DNA from: an uncultured Bacteroidota bacterium
Lineage (GTDB): Bacteria > Bacteroidota > Bacteroidia > Bacteroidales > P3
Length of the DNA: 52,357 bases
Assembly: GCA_902771735.1 (NCBI GenBank)
Contig: CACXXO010000016.1
Coordinates: 1-52,357 of the forward strand
Direction of reading: 5' to 3'
In this document: positions 1 to 7,173 of the stretch, in pieces
Layout: each line of letters starts with the position of its first letter
Numbering within the stretch: the first letter of the stretch is position 1
Program-made: the position numbers and the translations under genes
Notes under the pieces: generated by a model
What the model was told of the DNA's origin: nothing
The model's input: only the letters and a program-made list of their open reading frames with translations
Databases searched by the model: none

Positions 1-16
1 GAAAAAGTAGTAAATA

Positions 17-826
17 TTGAGCCAACACGTTCATCAAAACACCCCGCAAAACCGCACGCAAATCATGCAGTTTCACCCCTGTGTTTCCACCGGGAAAGAA
101 CGCGACAAGGAAACGGGCTATGGTTACTTTGGCGCAAGGTACATGGACCACGAGTTGATGACCATGTGGCTCAGCGTCGACCCGATGGCGGATAAGTATT
201 CGCGCATCAGCCCGTATGCGTATTGCACGTGGAATCCGGTGAAGTTGGTTGACCCAGATGGAAATGAAGCCATAGAGAATTATGATTGGTACAAAGACGA
301 GGAAGGTTGGCTTAAATGGGATCCCTCTGTCACAAAAGAGACAAAATTGAAAGAGGGCGAGGTATATTTAGGAAACACCGTGTTATTAACCAACAATAAG
401 GGACAAACCGTTTATGGTGATGAACATGGGGAATTACACACTTCTGTCTATTTAGCAGAAGTTACTATAACCGCAGATGCTGCCACAATAGAAAAGGATG
501 CAAATACACCAGTTCCTATTGCGGTTCCAATTGGCGTTTTTTTATGGAATCAACTATCCATTACTATAGAAGCGGCCATCGAGGCTGTTGCTCCTATTGC
601 ATGGATAATACCAGCCTGTTTGTTGTTCTCTGGCGACTCAAGTCCGAATCAGGATATCCGTGGAGGACATGATAACAATGTTAGAAAATCCACGAAAGGG
701 AAACATGAAGGTGGCGACAGTAGAAGACTTCAGGACCAACAAGGGTCAAAAGGAGAAAAAATAATGAAAGGGGAAAGGCCTCAGGGGTACAAGGGACCGT
801 GGCCGCCCAAAAAGAAAAAAAAATAA
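17..826 (+). CDS. Orphan RHS C-terminal cassette 1 (RHS core tail plus variable tip)
   Basis: This is the 3' end of an RHS polymorphic-toxin gene without its long YD-repeat body. Residues about 24-83 match the RHS-associated core (GKERDKETGYGYFGARYMD, then LSVDPMADKY and NPVKLVDPDGN). The rest is variable and ends in a short, very basic tail with KGKHEGGDSRRLQDQQG and polylysine. In full-length RHS proteins the core closes a shell and the variable tip is the toxin; the basic tail suggests a nucleic-acid-targeting tip, but I cannot name the family. The only start is TTG at 17, just after an in-frame TAA at 11, so this may be an untranslated donor cassette. A Sel1-like gene follows six bases after the stop. 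The DNA is AT-richer than the rest of the window. Confidence 0.7.
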   Translation: MSQHVHQNTPQNRTQIMQFHPCVSTGKERDKETGYGYFGARYMDHELMTMWLSVDPMADKYSRISPYAYCTWNPVKLVDPDGNEAIENYDWYKDEEGWLKWDPSVTKETKLKEGEVYLGNTVLLTNNKGQTVYGDEHGELHTSVYLAEVTITADAATIEKDANTPVPIAVPIGVFLWNQLSITIEAAIEAVAPIAWIIPACLLFSGDSSPNQDIRGGHDNNVRKSTKGKHEGGDSRRLQDQQGSKGEKIMKGERPQGYKGPWPPKKKKK

Positions 827-831
827 TTTAC

Positions 832-1278
832 ATGGCAAAAGGAGACAAACTTTATTATAAAGCATTACATCTTGCTGAGCAAGAGGATTACGATTATCAT
901 GAGGTTCTTCATTTGTTAAACGAATCCATAAAATCAGGCAACAAGAAAGCATCATATGCATTAGCCACATGGTATCTAAATGGCTTTCATATAAGAAAAA
1001 ATTATAAAAAGGCATTCCAGCTTCTTCAAATCGCAGTCGAGGGGGGGGCTGAGGATGGATTTATTTTGTATAAAGATGCATTAACGGACATTGCTGTTTG
1101 CTATGAGTTGGGCAATGGCGTAAAAAAAGACAAACACAAAGCATATTATTATTATTTTTTGGCAGCATTAAATGGAGACATTCAAGCAAAGCAAGAACTA
1201 TCCCGGTGTCTTTATTATGGAATTGGAATCACGAAGGATGAGGAATTGTCATCATTAATAGATGAGTTTGCATTATAA
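832..1278 (+). CDS. Sel1-like repeat protein, candidate immunity protein of RHS cassette 1
   Basis: The protein has 148 residues. Helix-pair repeats of the Sel1/TPR type are visible: the stretch with AsyalAtwYLNG, the stretch with DIAVCYELGNGVKKDKHKA, and the stretch with ELSRCLYYGIGITKD. No signal peptide is seen, so it is probably cytoplasmic. I start it at ATG 832, directly after the RHS stop at 826, rather than at GTG 799, which would overlap the RHS tail. Helical-repeat immunity proteins are known in polymorphic toxin systems, and the position just behind the toxin tip supports that role here. The pairing is inferred from context only. Confidence 0.6.
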   Translation: MAKGDKLYYKALHLAEQEDYDYHEVLHLLNESIKSGNKKASYALATWYLNGFHIRKNYKKAFQLLQIAVEGGAEDGFILYKDALTDIAVCYELGNGVKKDKHKAYYYYFLAALNGDIQAKQELSRCLYYGIGITKDEELSSLIDEFAL

Positions 1279-1298
1279 CAAGACGAAGCGAGGAGCAG

Positions 1299-2195
1299 TT
1301 GACCACATCGGCACATAAGACAGACGGTGTAACCCGCACGAAACCCATGCAATTTTACCCCTTCGTTTTCACCGGGAAAGAACGCGACAAGGAAACGGGC
1401 TACGGCTACTTCGGCGCCCGCTACATGGACCACGTACTGATGACCTTGTGGCTCAGCGTCGACCCGATGGCGGATAAGTACCCCAGCATCAGCCCGTATG
1501 CCTACTGTGCGTGGAATCCTGTTAAACTGGTTGATCCGGATGGAAAAGACGTGTGGGAGGTTGATAAAAATGGGCATATAAAAAAAGTCAGCGACGAAGG
1601 AGGAGACAAAACTCAGACAATAAAATATGCGAATGGATATACTGCAACATTCTCGGGTAATTATTACAAATCAATATTAAGTGATTTAACCATAGAGTCG
1701 GAGAAAGAAGTCAAACTTTCAGATAGTACAATGGCCACTATGTCCCAAAGCGAAGGGCCCTCCGAAAGAAAAACTGCAATGGGGAATTTGTTCCTTTCCC
1801 TGGCAGACAATACAGATGTTGAATGGTCAATACAGAAGTATAAGGGTGGTAAATACATAATCTCGACACTTCATTTGAATCAAACATCTGCGTCCCCTCA
1901 AACTGTAGGTAAGAAGATGTCAGACCTAATCACAATGATACACTCCCACCCATACGCCCAATCCAATGCTAAAGATGAGTTGAGCTCAATGGGGCTATTT
2001 ACAAAAGATGGAACTTACTCGACATTATGGGAAATACGTGGTTATAGCGACTATGGAATAAGGAAAAGGAATTATCCAAGGAATGTAAAATATTATATTT
2101 ATATGAAACATTCACACAACATCTATTCTTTAGAGAAAGGGCAGTGGCCAATAAACAAAGGTAAAGTTACAAAATCTATGAGTTTGCCATGGTAA
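1299..2195 (+). CDS. Orphan RHS C-terminal cassette 2 with JAB-like toxin domain
   Basis: This 298-residue ORF begins with a second copy of the RHS core (GKERDKETGYGYFGARYMDH, LSVDPMADKYPSISPYAY, NPVKLVDPDGKD; residues about 24-83), close to cassette 1 in DNA sequence, then changes to an unrelated C-terminus. From about residue 160 it shows LADNTDVEWS and later MIHSHPYAQSNAKDE, with YYIYMK near the end. This is the layout of RHS-linked JAB/JAMM metallopeptidase toxins, in which H-x-H and a following Asp bind zinc. The Asp spacing here is slightly off the canonical motif, so activity is uncertain. The start is TTG 1299 behind AGGAG. The stop overlaps the next gene by seven bases, as expected for a toxin-immunity pair. 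Confidence 0.65.
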   Translation: MTTSAHKTDGVTRTKPMQFYPFVFTGKERDKETGYGYFGARYMDHVLMTLWLSVDPMADKYPSISPYAYCAWNPVKLVDPDGKDVWEVDKNGHIKKVSDEGGDKTQTIKYANGYTATFSGNYYKSILSDLTIESEKEVKLSDSTMATMSQSEGPSERKTAMGNLFLSLADNTDVEWSIQKYKGGKYIISTLHLNQTSASPQTVGKKMSDLITMIHSHPYAQSNAKDELSSMGLFTKDGTYSTLWEIRGYSDYGIRKRNYPRNVKYYIYMKHSHNIYSLEKGQWPINKGKVTKSMSLPW

Positions 2196-2695
2196 AACGT
2201 AATTTATTGCTTGGGGTATTATTTGTATTGTTTTCTTTTTCCTGCCATAGGGATATGAAACATATTGCAAGTAACGATATAGAGATTCTTAATAAATCTA
2301 TTTTAGATATATCCGACACAATCATAATGGAATTGCCAGAGTTTGACACGGGGTGTTTTTCTCAATATATGCAAGATTTCAATCCCAAAAGATGTAATAT
2401 TTTAGTTAAAATCTCGTTAAGTAATAGTGATACACTAGTAGATTTCTTCACCTATGATACGACACATATTAAAGCAGTAGAAAACGTAGTTGTAAATGGG
2501 TTACTTAAAAAAGATACGAATATCTCCATACTCATATCTGATGAGGGAGAATATGCAAAAGGAATTCTATACGAGACGCAACAAAATAGACGAATTATTC
2601 AATTAGACCTAAATAGTGCTTTGCACAAACCGATGGTTCTTCGTAATGGGAAGTTGAAAATAAATTCGCCACCTTTGATAAAAGAAGAAGACTGA
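2189..2695 (+). CDS. Small lipoprotein, candidate immunity protein for the JAB-like RHS cassette
   Basis: The predicted product is 168 residues with a lipoprotein signal peptide (hydrophobic run, then FSFSC with the lipidated Cys near residue 19). The remainder is a soluble domain that I cannot assign to a family; it is rich in Asp, Ile and Ser. The ATG at 2189 lies inside the last codons of the RHS cassette (ATGGTAA overlap), so the two are translationally coupled. Lipoprotein immunity factors act in the periplasm or at the outer-membrane inner face. The immunity role is inferred from coupling and position only. Confidence 0.55.
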   Translation: MVKRNLLLGVLFVLFSFSCHRDMKHIASNDIEILNKSILDISDTIIMELPEFDTGCFSQYMQDFNPKRCNILVKISLSNSDTLVDFFTYDTTHIKAVENVVVNGLLKKDTNISILISDEGEYAKGILYETQQNRRIIQLDLNSALHKPMVLRNGKLKINSPPLIKEED

Positions 2696-2713
2696 TAATA
2701 TAATGGGACATAT

Positions 2714-2781
2714 GGGACAGGTGCCGAAATGAACCCCGAAAGCTGGATACAGTTTTAATGTTTACAAGAAGCACCTGTCCC
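2714..2781. repeat. 68-base element with 11-base perfect inverted ends between RHS cassettes
   Basis: The ends GGGACAGGTGC (2714-2724) and GCACCTGTCCC (2771-2781) are perfect inverted repeats 46 bases apart. Between them, 2730-2756 contains GAACCCCGAAAGCTGG, which resembles the ends of IS3-family elements. No ORF is present. It could be a MITE-like remnant or a hairpin that ends the upstream lipoprotein transcript; no T-run follows, which argues against a classical terminator. Confidence 0.4.
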
Positions 2782-2812
2782 AATAAGAAAGAACAAATAA
2801 AACAACACCTAA

Positions 2813-3163
2813 ATGACCACATCAGCACATACTCACGCCCCGCCAAACCGCGTGAAAACCGTGTGGTTTTACCCTTTCGCTTTCACCAGGAATGCACCCC
2901 GTAAGGGGAACCGAGCACCGCTGAATCAGATTAAATATAACGCCCCCCCCCGAAAGGGGTGGCGTGGTGTGCCTGACGAGCTTGTTGAGGCAATACCGCT
3001 GAATAAAATCAATTGCAATGAGCAAAGAGATGGGGAGACCGGGTACGGCTACTTGCCTCATCAAGCTCGGCAGGCACACCACGATGCCAGGTACATGGAC
3101 AACGGACTGATGACGATGTGGTTAATACCAGGAACTAATTATGGCCCCAGCACTTGGCTTTAA
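2813..3163 (+). pseudogene. Degenerate RHS core cassette 3, interrupted by palindromic inserts
   Basis: The start (ATGACCACATC) is nearly the same as cassette 2, and RHS-core fragments remain as DGETGYGY and ARYMDNGLMTMWL, but two extra stretches split the core. One lies between about 2890 and 3020 and the other at 3054-3083. The reading frame is still open for 116 codons. It stops soon after MTMWL, so the NPVKLVDPDG block and any toxin tip are gone. It is probably non-functional. The membrane protein just downstream would be its surviving immunity gene. Confidence 0.6.
2963..3083. repeat. Split inverted repeat, 30-base arms with 28 matches, inside RHS cassette 3
   Basis: The arm at 2963-2992 (CGTGGTGTGCCTGACGAGCT...) and the arm at 3054-3083 are reverse complements with two mismatches, enclosing 61 bases that include the surviving RHS GYGY codons. 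Cassettes 1 and 2 lack both arms. A further direct repeat, ACCGCTGAAT, occurs at 2917 and 2995, and small C/G hairpins (CCCCGTAAGGGG) lie just upstream. Together this looks like a palindromic mobile element that entered in two pieces without breaking the frame. Confidence 0.7.
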
Positions 3164-3165
3164 TA

Positions 3166-3486
3166 ATGACGGTTATGATGTTGTATAAATATCTTTTCTA
3201 CTTCTGCGCCTATTTTGAAAAGAAATACGACAGGTTTGGCGGTGACCCTTACATTTCGTCATATATTATTGTGGGCCTTACAATAGCTGCCAACATATTT
3301 GTGATATTAGATGTTGTCTGTATATTGTTTGCCCAAAACGATGTTGTAGGTGAGTTGATAATCAATTCAATGCTAATCTTCTGCATTGGGACGATAATTC
3401 TTTCCTATTTGTACTTTAACGTAAAAATAGACGCAATGAAATATATGAAGAAATCCATCAATCTCCAAAACGTAAAAAAAATCTAA
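3166..3486 (+). CDS. Small three-helix membrane protein, candidate orphan immunity protein
   Basis: The product has 106 residues when started at ATG 3166; a TTG at 3154 would overlap the RHS remnant. Hydrophobic segments cover approximately residues 4-14, 33-57 and 65-85, giving an inner-membrane protein with a basic C-terminus (KYMKKSINLQNVKKI). I do not recognise a family. It sits where the other two cassettes carry their immunity genes, so it is plausibly the immunity gene left after the toxin tip of cassette 3 was lost. Confidence 0.5.
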   Translation: MTVMMLYKYLFYFCAYFEKKYDRFGGDPYISSYIIVGLTIAANIFVILDVVCILFAQNDVVGELIINSMLIFCIGTIILSYLYFNVKIDAMKYMKKSINLQNVKKI

Positions 3487-3803
3487 GTATGGAAAATATT
3501 GTTTTCTTTATCTCATGATTTCGTATGGTATGTGGTTTATATGCAATGATATAATATGTGTATTGAGAAAAGGGCACGGTTTGACATATGCAGAAAATAT
3601 TGTATCTGCATTAAATCTAACGTATTGACAATATTTGTAGCAAGCCGATTCGACAGGCATCAACAGGGCACTAATACCTACTTTGTCCTTGTCAACCGTT
3701 TTTTGACATTGCGACAAGTTATTGTATATCTATCTTAAAGCACAATCAAAAATACTTTGTCGGTTTGGATTGAGGAAATAAATGTTTTTTTTCATGCGTC
3801 TGT
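3487..3803. other. AT-rich gap with no convincing gene
   Basis: About 320 bases hold only short ORFs on both strands without family resemblance or ribosome binding sites. A 7-base stem (ATGCAGA/TCTGCAT, near 3586-3610) is present but has no T-run. The sequence marks the border between the AT-rich RHS block and the GC-rich core genome. Confidence 0.5.
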
Positions 3804-3834
3804 GTTGGAATCTCGAATTTATTTTGTAAATTTG
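3804..3834 (+). promoter_or_regulatory. Bacteroidota-type promoter for the 6S-like RNA
   Basis: A -33 element (GTTG, 3804-3807) lies 19 bases before a -7 box TAAATTTG (3827-3834, consensus TAnnTTTG). Transcription would begin close to 3840, at the base of the long stem of the following RNA. Confidence 0.65.
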
Positions 3835-3840
3835 CAGCTG

Positions 3841-4030
3841 GAACTGAGAGCGTGGGGGCTGATGTCCCAGGTCGCCGGGAGAACGTATGGATTCCAGTGC
3901 TGAACCGAAACTCAACCGAAACCAAGACGGAGTTACCTGCTCGCTGTCACGGAGTTGGCTGCTGCCCGCATGTTGGCGATGGGATTGTGGCATCAGACGG
4001 GGACTTCGGGCACCATGCTCTCGCACGAAA
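3841..4030 (+). ncRNA. ssrS: Structured RNA of about 185 nt, candidate 6S RNA
   Basis: The two ends of this non-coding stretch pair: 3846-3855 with 4013-4022 (GAGAGC with GCTCTC, plus GTGG with CCAT allowing one G-U), then 3859-3868 with 4000-4009 (GATGTCCC side with GGGACTTC side, one T-T mismatch). Promoter, size and long closing stem with a large, weakly paired middle fit 6S RNA, which mimics an open promoter and binds housekeeping RNA polymerase. The middle has an ACCGAAAC direct repeat (near 3904 and 3915). No canonical terminator follows, and the next ORF begins at 4074, so it could instead be a long structured 5' leader. The identity is from overall architecture, not from an alignment. 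Confidence 0.5.
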
Positions 4031-4073
4031 AATAATATTAGTACAACGCAACAACACAATAAATCAATCGGAT

Positions 4074-4835
4074 ATGGCACGAGCAACAGGTTTGCTGGAG
4101 AATGTGGAAGGACATTTGGGAGACCTAACAGTCTACAAGCGGGGCGAGAAGACTTTCGTACGTCCGACGCACATACACCAGCCGCGTCGGCTGTCGCGCA
4201 AGCAGTTGCTACTGCGCGAACGACAGAGTCACAACAACGTCCTCTGGCGCGCGCTGAAGGCTACGGGACGAGTGTACTTCGACGGCGACAAGGCTCCCTA
4301 CTATCGGTTCATGTCTGTCAATACCTATTCACCGGTGCCGTACCTGAAAAAAGACCAACTCTATTCTGGCAACGCCCTGCTGCTACCCGATATGGTGGTC
4401 AGCGACGGCCCGCTGGCACCGATAAGTTACCAGCTGGGGGAAGCGGACGGACAGCCGGCACTGCTCACCGACCTCTCCAAGGCAAAAGCCAGCAGGATGA
4501 CGCTGCTGCTCTATGTGTTGCAACAGAAGGTATATACGTTTCAGAACGGAACCGACATGTTCAAACTGAGTATCAAGGTGGAGCCACTGGCGGCCGACGA
4601 TTTCGTCAGGGTGCCCTCGACGCTCACCTCACCCTACAAGGACGTGCATGGCACACTGGCCCTTGTGGGCGACCGCTATGCCAATCCCAACCTGGGGTTT
4701 GGCCTGGTACACATCAAAGATGGGCTGGCGTCACGTCAACAGGTTGTCACCTGCTGCACCTACTACATGCACTACACCACGGAAGAGGCGCTGCAAGCTG
4801 CCGCCATGAGCTATGGCGGACTCACCGGAACATAA
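4074..4835 (+). CDS. DUF6266-like conserved Bacteroidota protein of unknown function
   Basis: This protein has 253 residues with no signal peptide or membrane segment. The N-terminus (GLLENVEGHLGDLTVYKRG, FVRP, then LSRKQLLLRERQSHNNVLWRAL) has the layout of DUF6266-type proteins: a short G-rich beta hairpin followed by an SxKQ..R helix. The rest is predicted mainly beta. I chose ATG 4074 because the longer frame back to 3852 runs through the structured RNA. An overlapping ORF in another frame is discounted. Function is unknown. The gene may be transcribed by read-through from the upstream promoter, since no other is obvious. Confidence 0.6.
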   Translation: MARATGLLENVEGHLGDLTVYKRGEKTFVRPTHIHQPRRLSRKQLLLRERQSHNNVLWRALKATGRVYFDGDKAPYYRFMSVNTYSPVPYLKKDQLYSGNALLLPDMVVSDGPLAPISYQLGEADGQPALLTDLSKAKASRMTLLLYVLQQKVYTFQNGTDMFKLSIKVEPLAADDFVRVPSTLTSPYKDVHGTLALVGDRYANPNLGFGLVHIKDGLASRQQVVTCCTYYMHYTTEEALQAAAMSYGGLTGT

Positions 4836-4871
4836 ATGTTAAAAAATGCACGGACGGACATTTTTCGTTCC

Positions 4872-4898
4872 TTGTTTCAAAAAATGTTTGTATCTTTG
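4872..4898 (+). promoter_or_regulatory. Promoter of the etfB-etfA-acd operon
   Basis: The -7 box TATCTTTG (4891-4898) matches TAnnTTTG, with TTG at 4872-4874 as a possible -33 element at a somewhat short spacing of 16 bases. The etfB start codon is 23 bases beyond the box. Confidence 0.6.
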
Positions 4899-4920
4899 CA
4901 TTTTAAAATTTGTTAAAAAT

Positions 4921-5790
4921 ATGAGTTTGAAAATTGTTGTACTTGCAAAACAAGTTCCTGACACAAGGAACGTTGGCAAGGATGCCATGACGGCAGAGGG
5001 CACGGTGAACCGCGCCGCGTTGCCCGCCATTTTTAATCCCGAAGATTTGAATGCTCTGGAGCAGGCGCTGCGCATCAAGGAGCAGAACCCCGGCACCACC
5101 GTGGGTCTATTGACCATGGGTCCCCCTCGTGCCGGCGAGATTATCCGCGAAGGCCTCTACCGCGGCGCCGACACCGGCTGGCTGCTCACCGACCGTCTCT
5201 TTGCCGGTGCCGACACGCTGGCCACGAGCTATGCCCTCGCCACCGCCATCAAGAAGATTGGCGACGTGGATCTCGTTATCGGCGGCCGTCAGGCCATCGA
5301 CGGCGACACCGCACAGGTGGGTCCCCAAGTAGCCCAGAAGTTGGGACTCAACCAGGTGACCTACGCCGAGGAAATCATTAAGATTGAAAACGGAAAAGCC
5401 ACCATCCGCCGCATGATTGACGGCGGTGTGGAGGTAGTGGAAGCCCCGCTGCCCTTGGTGGTAACCGTCAACGGCAGCGCCGCCGAGTGCCGTCCCGCCA
5501 ATGCCAAGTTGGTGATGAAGTACAAATACGCCGCCTGCCCCCTGGAGGTGGCCGAGGACGACAGCCGCAAAGGCCTCCGCGCCGAGCGCTCCTACCTCAA
5601 CCTCATCCAGTGGAGCGTGGCCGATGTCAACGGAGACCCCAGCCAGTGCGGCATGAGCGGCTCGCCCACCAAGGTCAAAGAGGTGCAAAGCATCGCCTTC
5701 CAAGCCAAGGAGAGCAAGACCCTCACGGCAAAAGACGAGGACATCAATGCCCTCATCCAAGAGCTGCTGAACGATAAGATTATAGGATAA
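4921..5790 (+). CDS. etfB: Electron transfer flavoprotein subunit beta
   Basis: This is the 289-residue beta subunit of ETF, which with EtfA carries electrons from acyl-CoA dehydrogenases via FAD (and AMP or a second FAD). The N-terminus KIVVLAKQVPDTRNVGKDAM and the nucleotide-binding stretch VIGGRQAIDGDTAQVGPQVA (around residues 118-140) are diagnostic of the ETF-beta/FixA family, and the length is slightly over the usual 250-270. The start is ATG 4921; upstream in-frame codons run into the promoter. It heads the order etfB-etfA-acd, so the encoded pair most likely serves the downstream dehydrogenase. Whether this ETF is of the bifurcating type cannot be decided by eye. Confidence 0.93.
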   Translation: MSLKIVVLAKQVPDTRNVGKDAMTAEGTVNRAALPAIFNPEDLNALEQALRIKEQNPGTTVGLLTMGPPRAGEIIREGLYRGADTGWLLTDRLFAGADTLATSYALATAIKKIGDVDLVIGGRQAIDGDTAQVGPQVAQKLGLNQVTYAEEIIKIENGKATIRRMIDGGVEVVEAPLPLVVTVNGSAAECRPANAKLVMKYKYAACPLEVAEDDSRKGLRAERSYLNLIQWSVADVNGDPSQCGMSGSPTKVKEVQSIAFQAKESKTLTAKDEDINALIQELLNDKIIG

Positions 5791-5794
5791 AATG

Positions 5795-6100
5795 GGAGAT
5801 AACGGAAGATAACGGAAGATAAAAGAAGATAATGGAAGATAAAAGAAGATAACGGAAGATAACGGGAGATAGAAGGAGATAACGGGAAATAACGGAAATT
5901 ATGGGAGATAACGGAAGATAACGGAAGATAAGAGGAGATAACGGACAATACCAAAGCATTTGTCACCTATCTCCCGCGAGCGAAGCGAGCTATCTCCTCC
6001 TATCTCCAAAGATTTCCTCCTCTCTCCAAAGACCTCCTCCCTACCTCCAACGAACTCCAACAAACTCCAACGATTCCTCCCCCCTATCTCTCCCCCAAAA
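5795..6100. repeat. Repeat-built spacer between etfB and etfA, foldable into a long hairpin
   Basis: 5795-5949 consists of about 15 degenerate copies of a 10-base unit (GGAAGATAAC). 5968-6100 is pyrimidine-rich with repeated CTATCTCC and CTCCAA units. GGAGATA on the left is complementary to TATCTCC on the right, and the junction GGACAATACC...GCATTTGTC supplies short inverted ends at the tip. A small perfect hairpin, GCGAGCGAAGCGAGC, lies near 5979. No ORF is credible here. An equivalent spacer follows etfA. Confidence 0.8.
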
Positions 6101-6112
6101 TAATAAAGAATT

Positions 6113-7168
6113 ATGAACAACGTTTTTGTATATATAGAGATTGAAGGTACGGAAGTGCGCGAGGTGTCGCAGGAACTTCTGACCAAAGGCCGTAAGCTGG
6201 CGAATGAACTCAGCGTGGAGCTTCACGCCGTAGCCATTGGCACCGGCATCAAGGGCAAAGTCGAGGAGCAAATCCTGCCCTACGGCGTCGACAAACTCTT
6301 CGTCTTCGACGCCCCCGAGCTGTTCCCCTACACCTCGGCTCCCCACACCGACATCGTGGTGAACCTCTTCAAGGAGGAGCAGCCACAGATTTGCCTCATG
6401 GGCGCCACCGTCATCGGCCGCGACCTCGGCCCGCGTGTCTCGTCGAGCCTCACCAGCGGCCTCACGGCCGACTGCACGCAGCTCGAGATTGGCCCCTACG
6501 AGGACAAGAAAAGCGGCAAGGTGTACCAAAACCTGCTCTACCAGATCCGTCCCGCCTTCGGCGGCAACATCGTGGCCACCATCGTCAACCCCGACCATCG
6601 TCCCCAGATGGCCACCGTGCGCAGCGGCGTCATGCAGAAGGCCCTCTATGAGGGTCTCGGCGACTCTAATGGAGCCAAGGCCCTCATAGAATGCCGTAAG
6701 GAAGTGGTATATCCCGAGGTGAAGAAATATGTGAGCCCCGAAGCCTTTGTAGTAAAAGTGCTCGACCACCATGTGGAGGCCGCCAAGCACAACCTCAAGG
6801 GTGCCCCCATCGTCGTCTCCGGCGGCTATGGCGTGGGCAGCAAAGAGGGCTTCGAGATGCTCTTCGAGCTTGCCAAGGTGCTCCACGGCGAAGTGGGTGG
6901 CAGCCGCGCCGCTGTCGACGCAGGCTGGATTGACAACGACCGCCAGATTGGCCAGACGGGCGTCACCGTGCACCCCAAGGTGTACATCGCCTGCGGCATC
7001 AGCGGCCAGATCCAGCACATCGCCGGCATGCAGGACTCGGGCATCATCATCTCCATCAACAGCGACCCCGACGCACCCATCAACAAAATTGCCGACTATG
7101 TCATCACCGGTACCGTCGAGGAAGTCGTCCCCAAGATGATTAAGTATTATAAGCAGAATAGTAAGTAA
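6113..7168 (+). CDS. etfA: Electron transfer flavoprotein subunit alpha
   Basis: This is the 351-residue alpha subunit of ETF, which holds the FAD. The C-terminal FAD domain is clear: VSGGYGVGSKEGFE, GGSRAAVDAGW, then QIGQTGVTVHPKVYIACGIS and GQIQHIAGMQDS followed by INSDPDAPI. The N-terminal domain starts NNVFVYIEIEGTEVREVSQE. The length is at the upper end of the family. The start is ATG 6113, behind the repeat-rich spacer. With etfB and the dehydrogenase at 7597 it forms a three-gene operon for oxidation or reduction of acyl-CoA thioesters. Confidence 0.94.
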   Translation: MNNVFVYIEIEGTEVREVSQELLTKGRKLANELSVELHAVAIGTGIKGKVEEQILPYGVDKLFVFDAPELFPYTSAPHTDIVVNLFKEEQPQICLMGATVIGRDLGPRVSSSLTSGLTADCTQLEIGPYEDKKSGKVYQNLLYQIRPAFGGNIVATIVNPDHRPQMATVRSGVMQKALYEGLGDSNGAKALIECRKEVVYPEVKKYVSPEAFVVKVLDHHVEAAKHNLKGAPIVVSGGYGVGSKEGFEMLFELAKVLHGEVGGSRAAVDAGWIDNDRQIGQTGVTVHPKVYIACGISGQIQHIAGMQDSGIIISINSDPDAPINKIADYVITGTVEEVVPKMIKYYKQNSK

Positions 7169-7173
7169 ATAAA

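Noticed and set aside
3508-3738. Short ORFs on both strands in the gap before the 6S-like RNA
   Set aside because: About 60-70 residues each, no family likeness, no ribosome binding site and no conserved context.
3887-4906. 339-residue ORF overlapping the 6S-like RNA and the DUF6266-like gene
   Set aside because: It lies in another frame of a better-supported gene, is low-complexity and Arg/His/Cys-rich, and starts inside the structured RNA.
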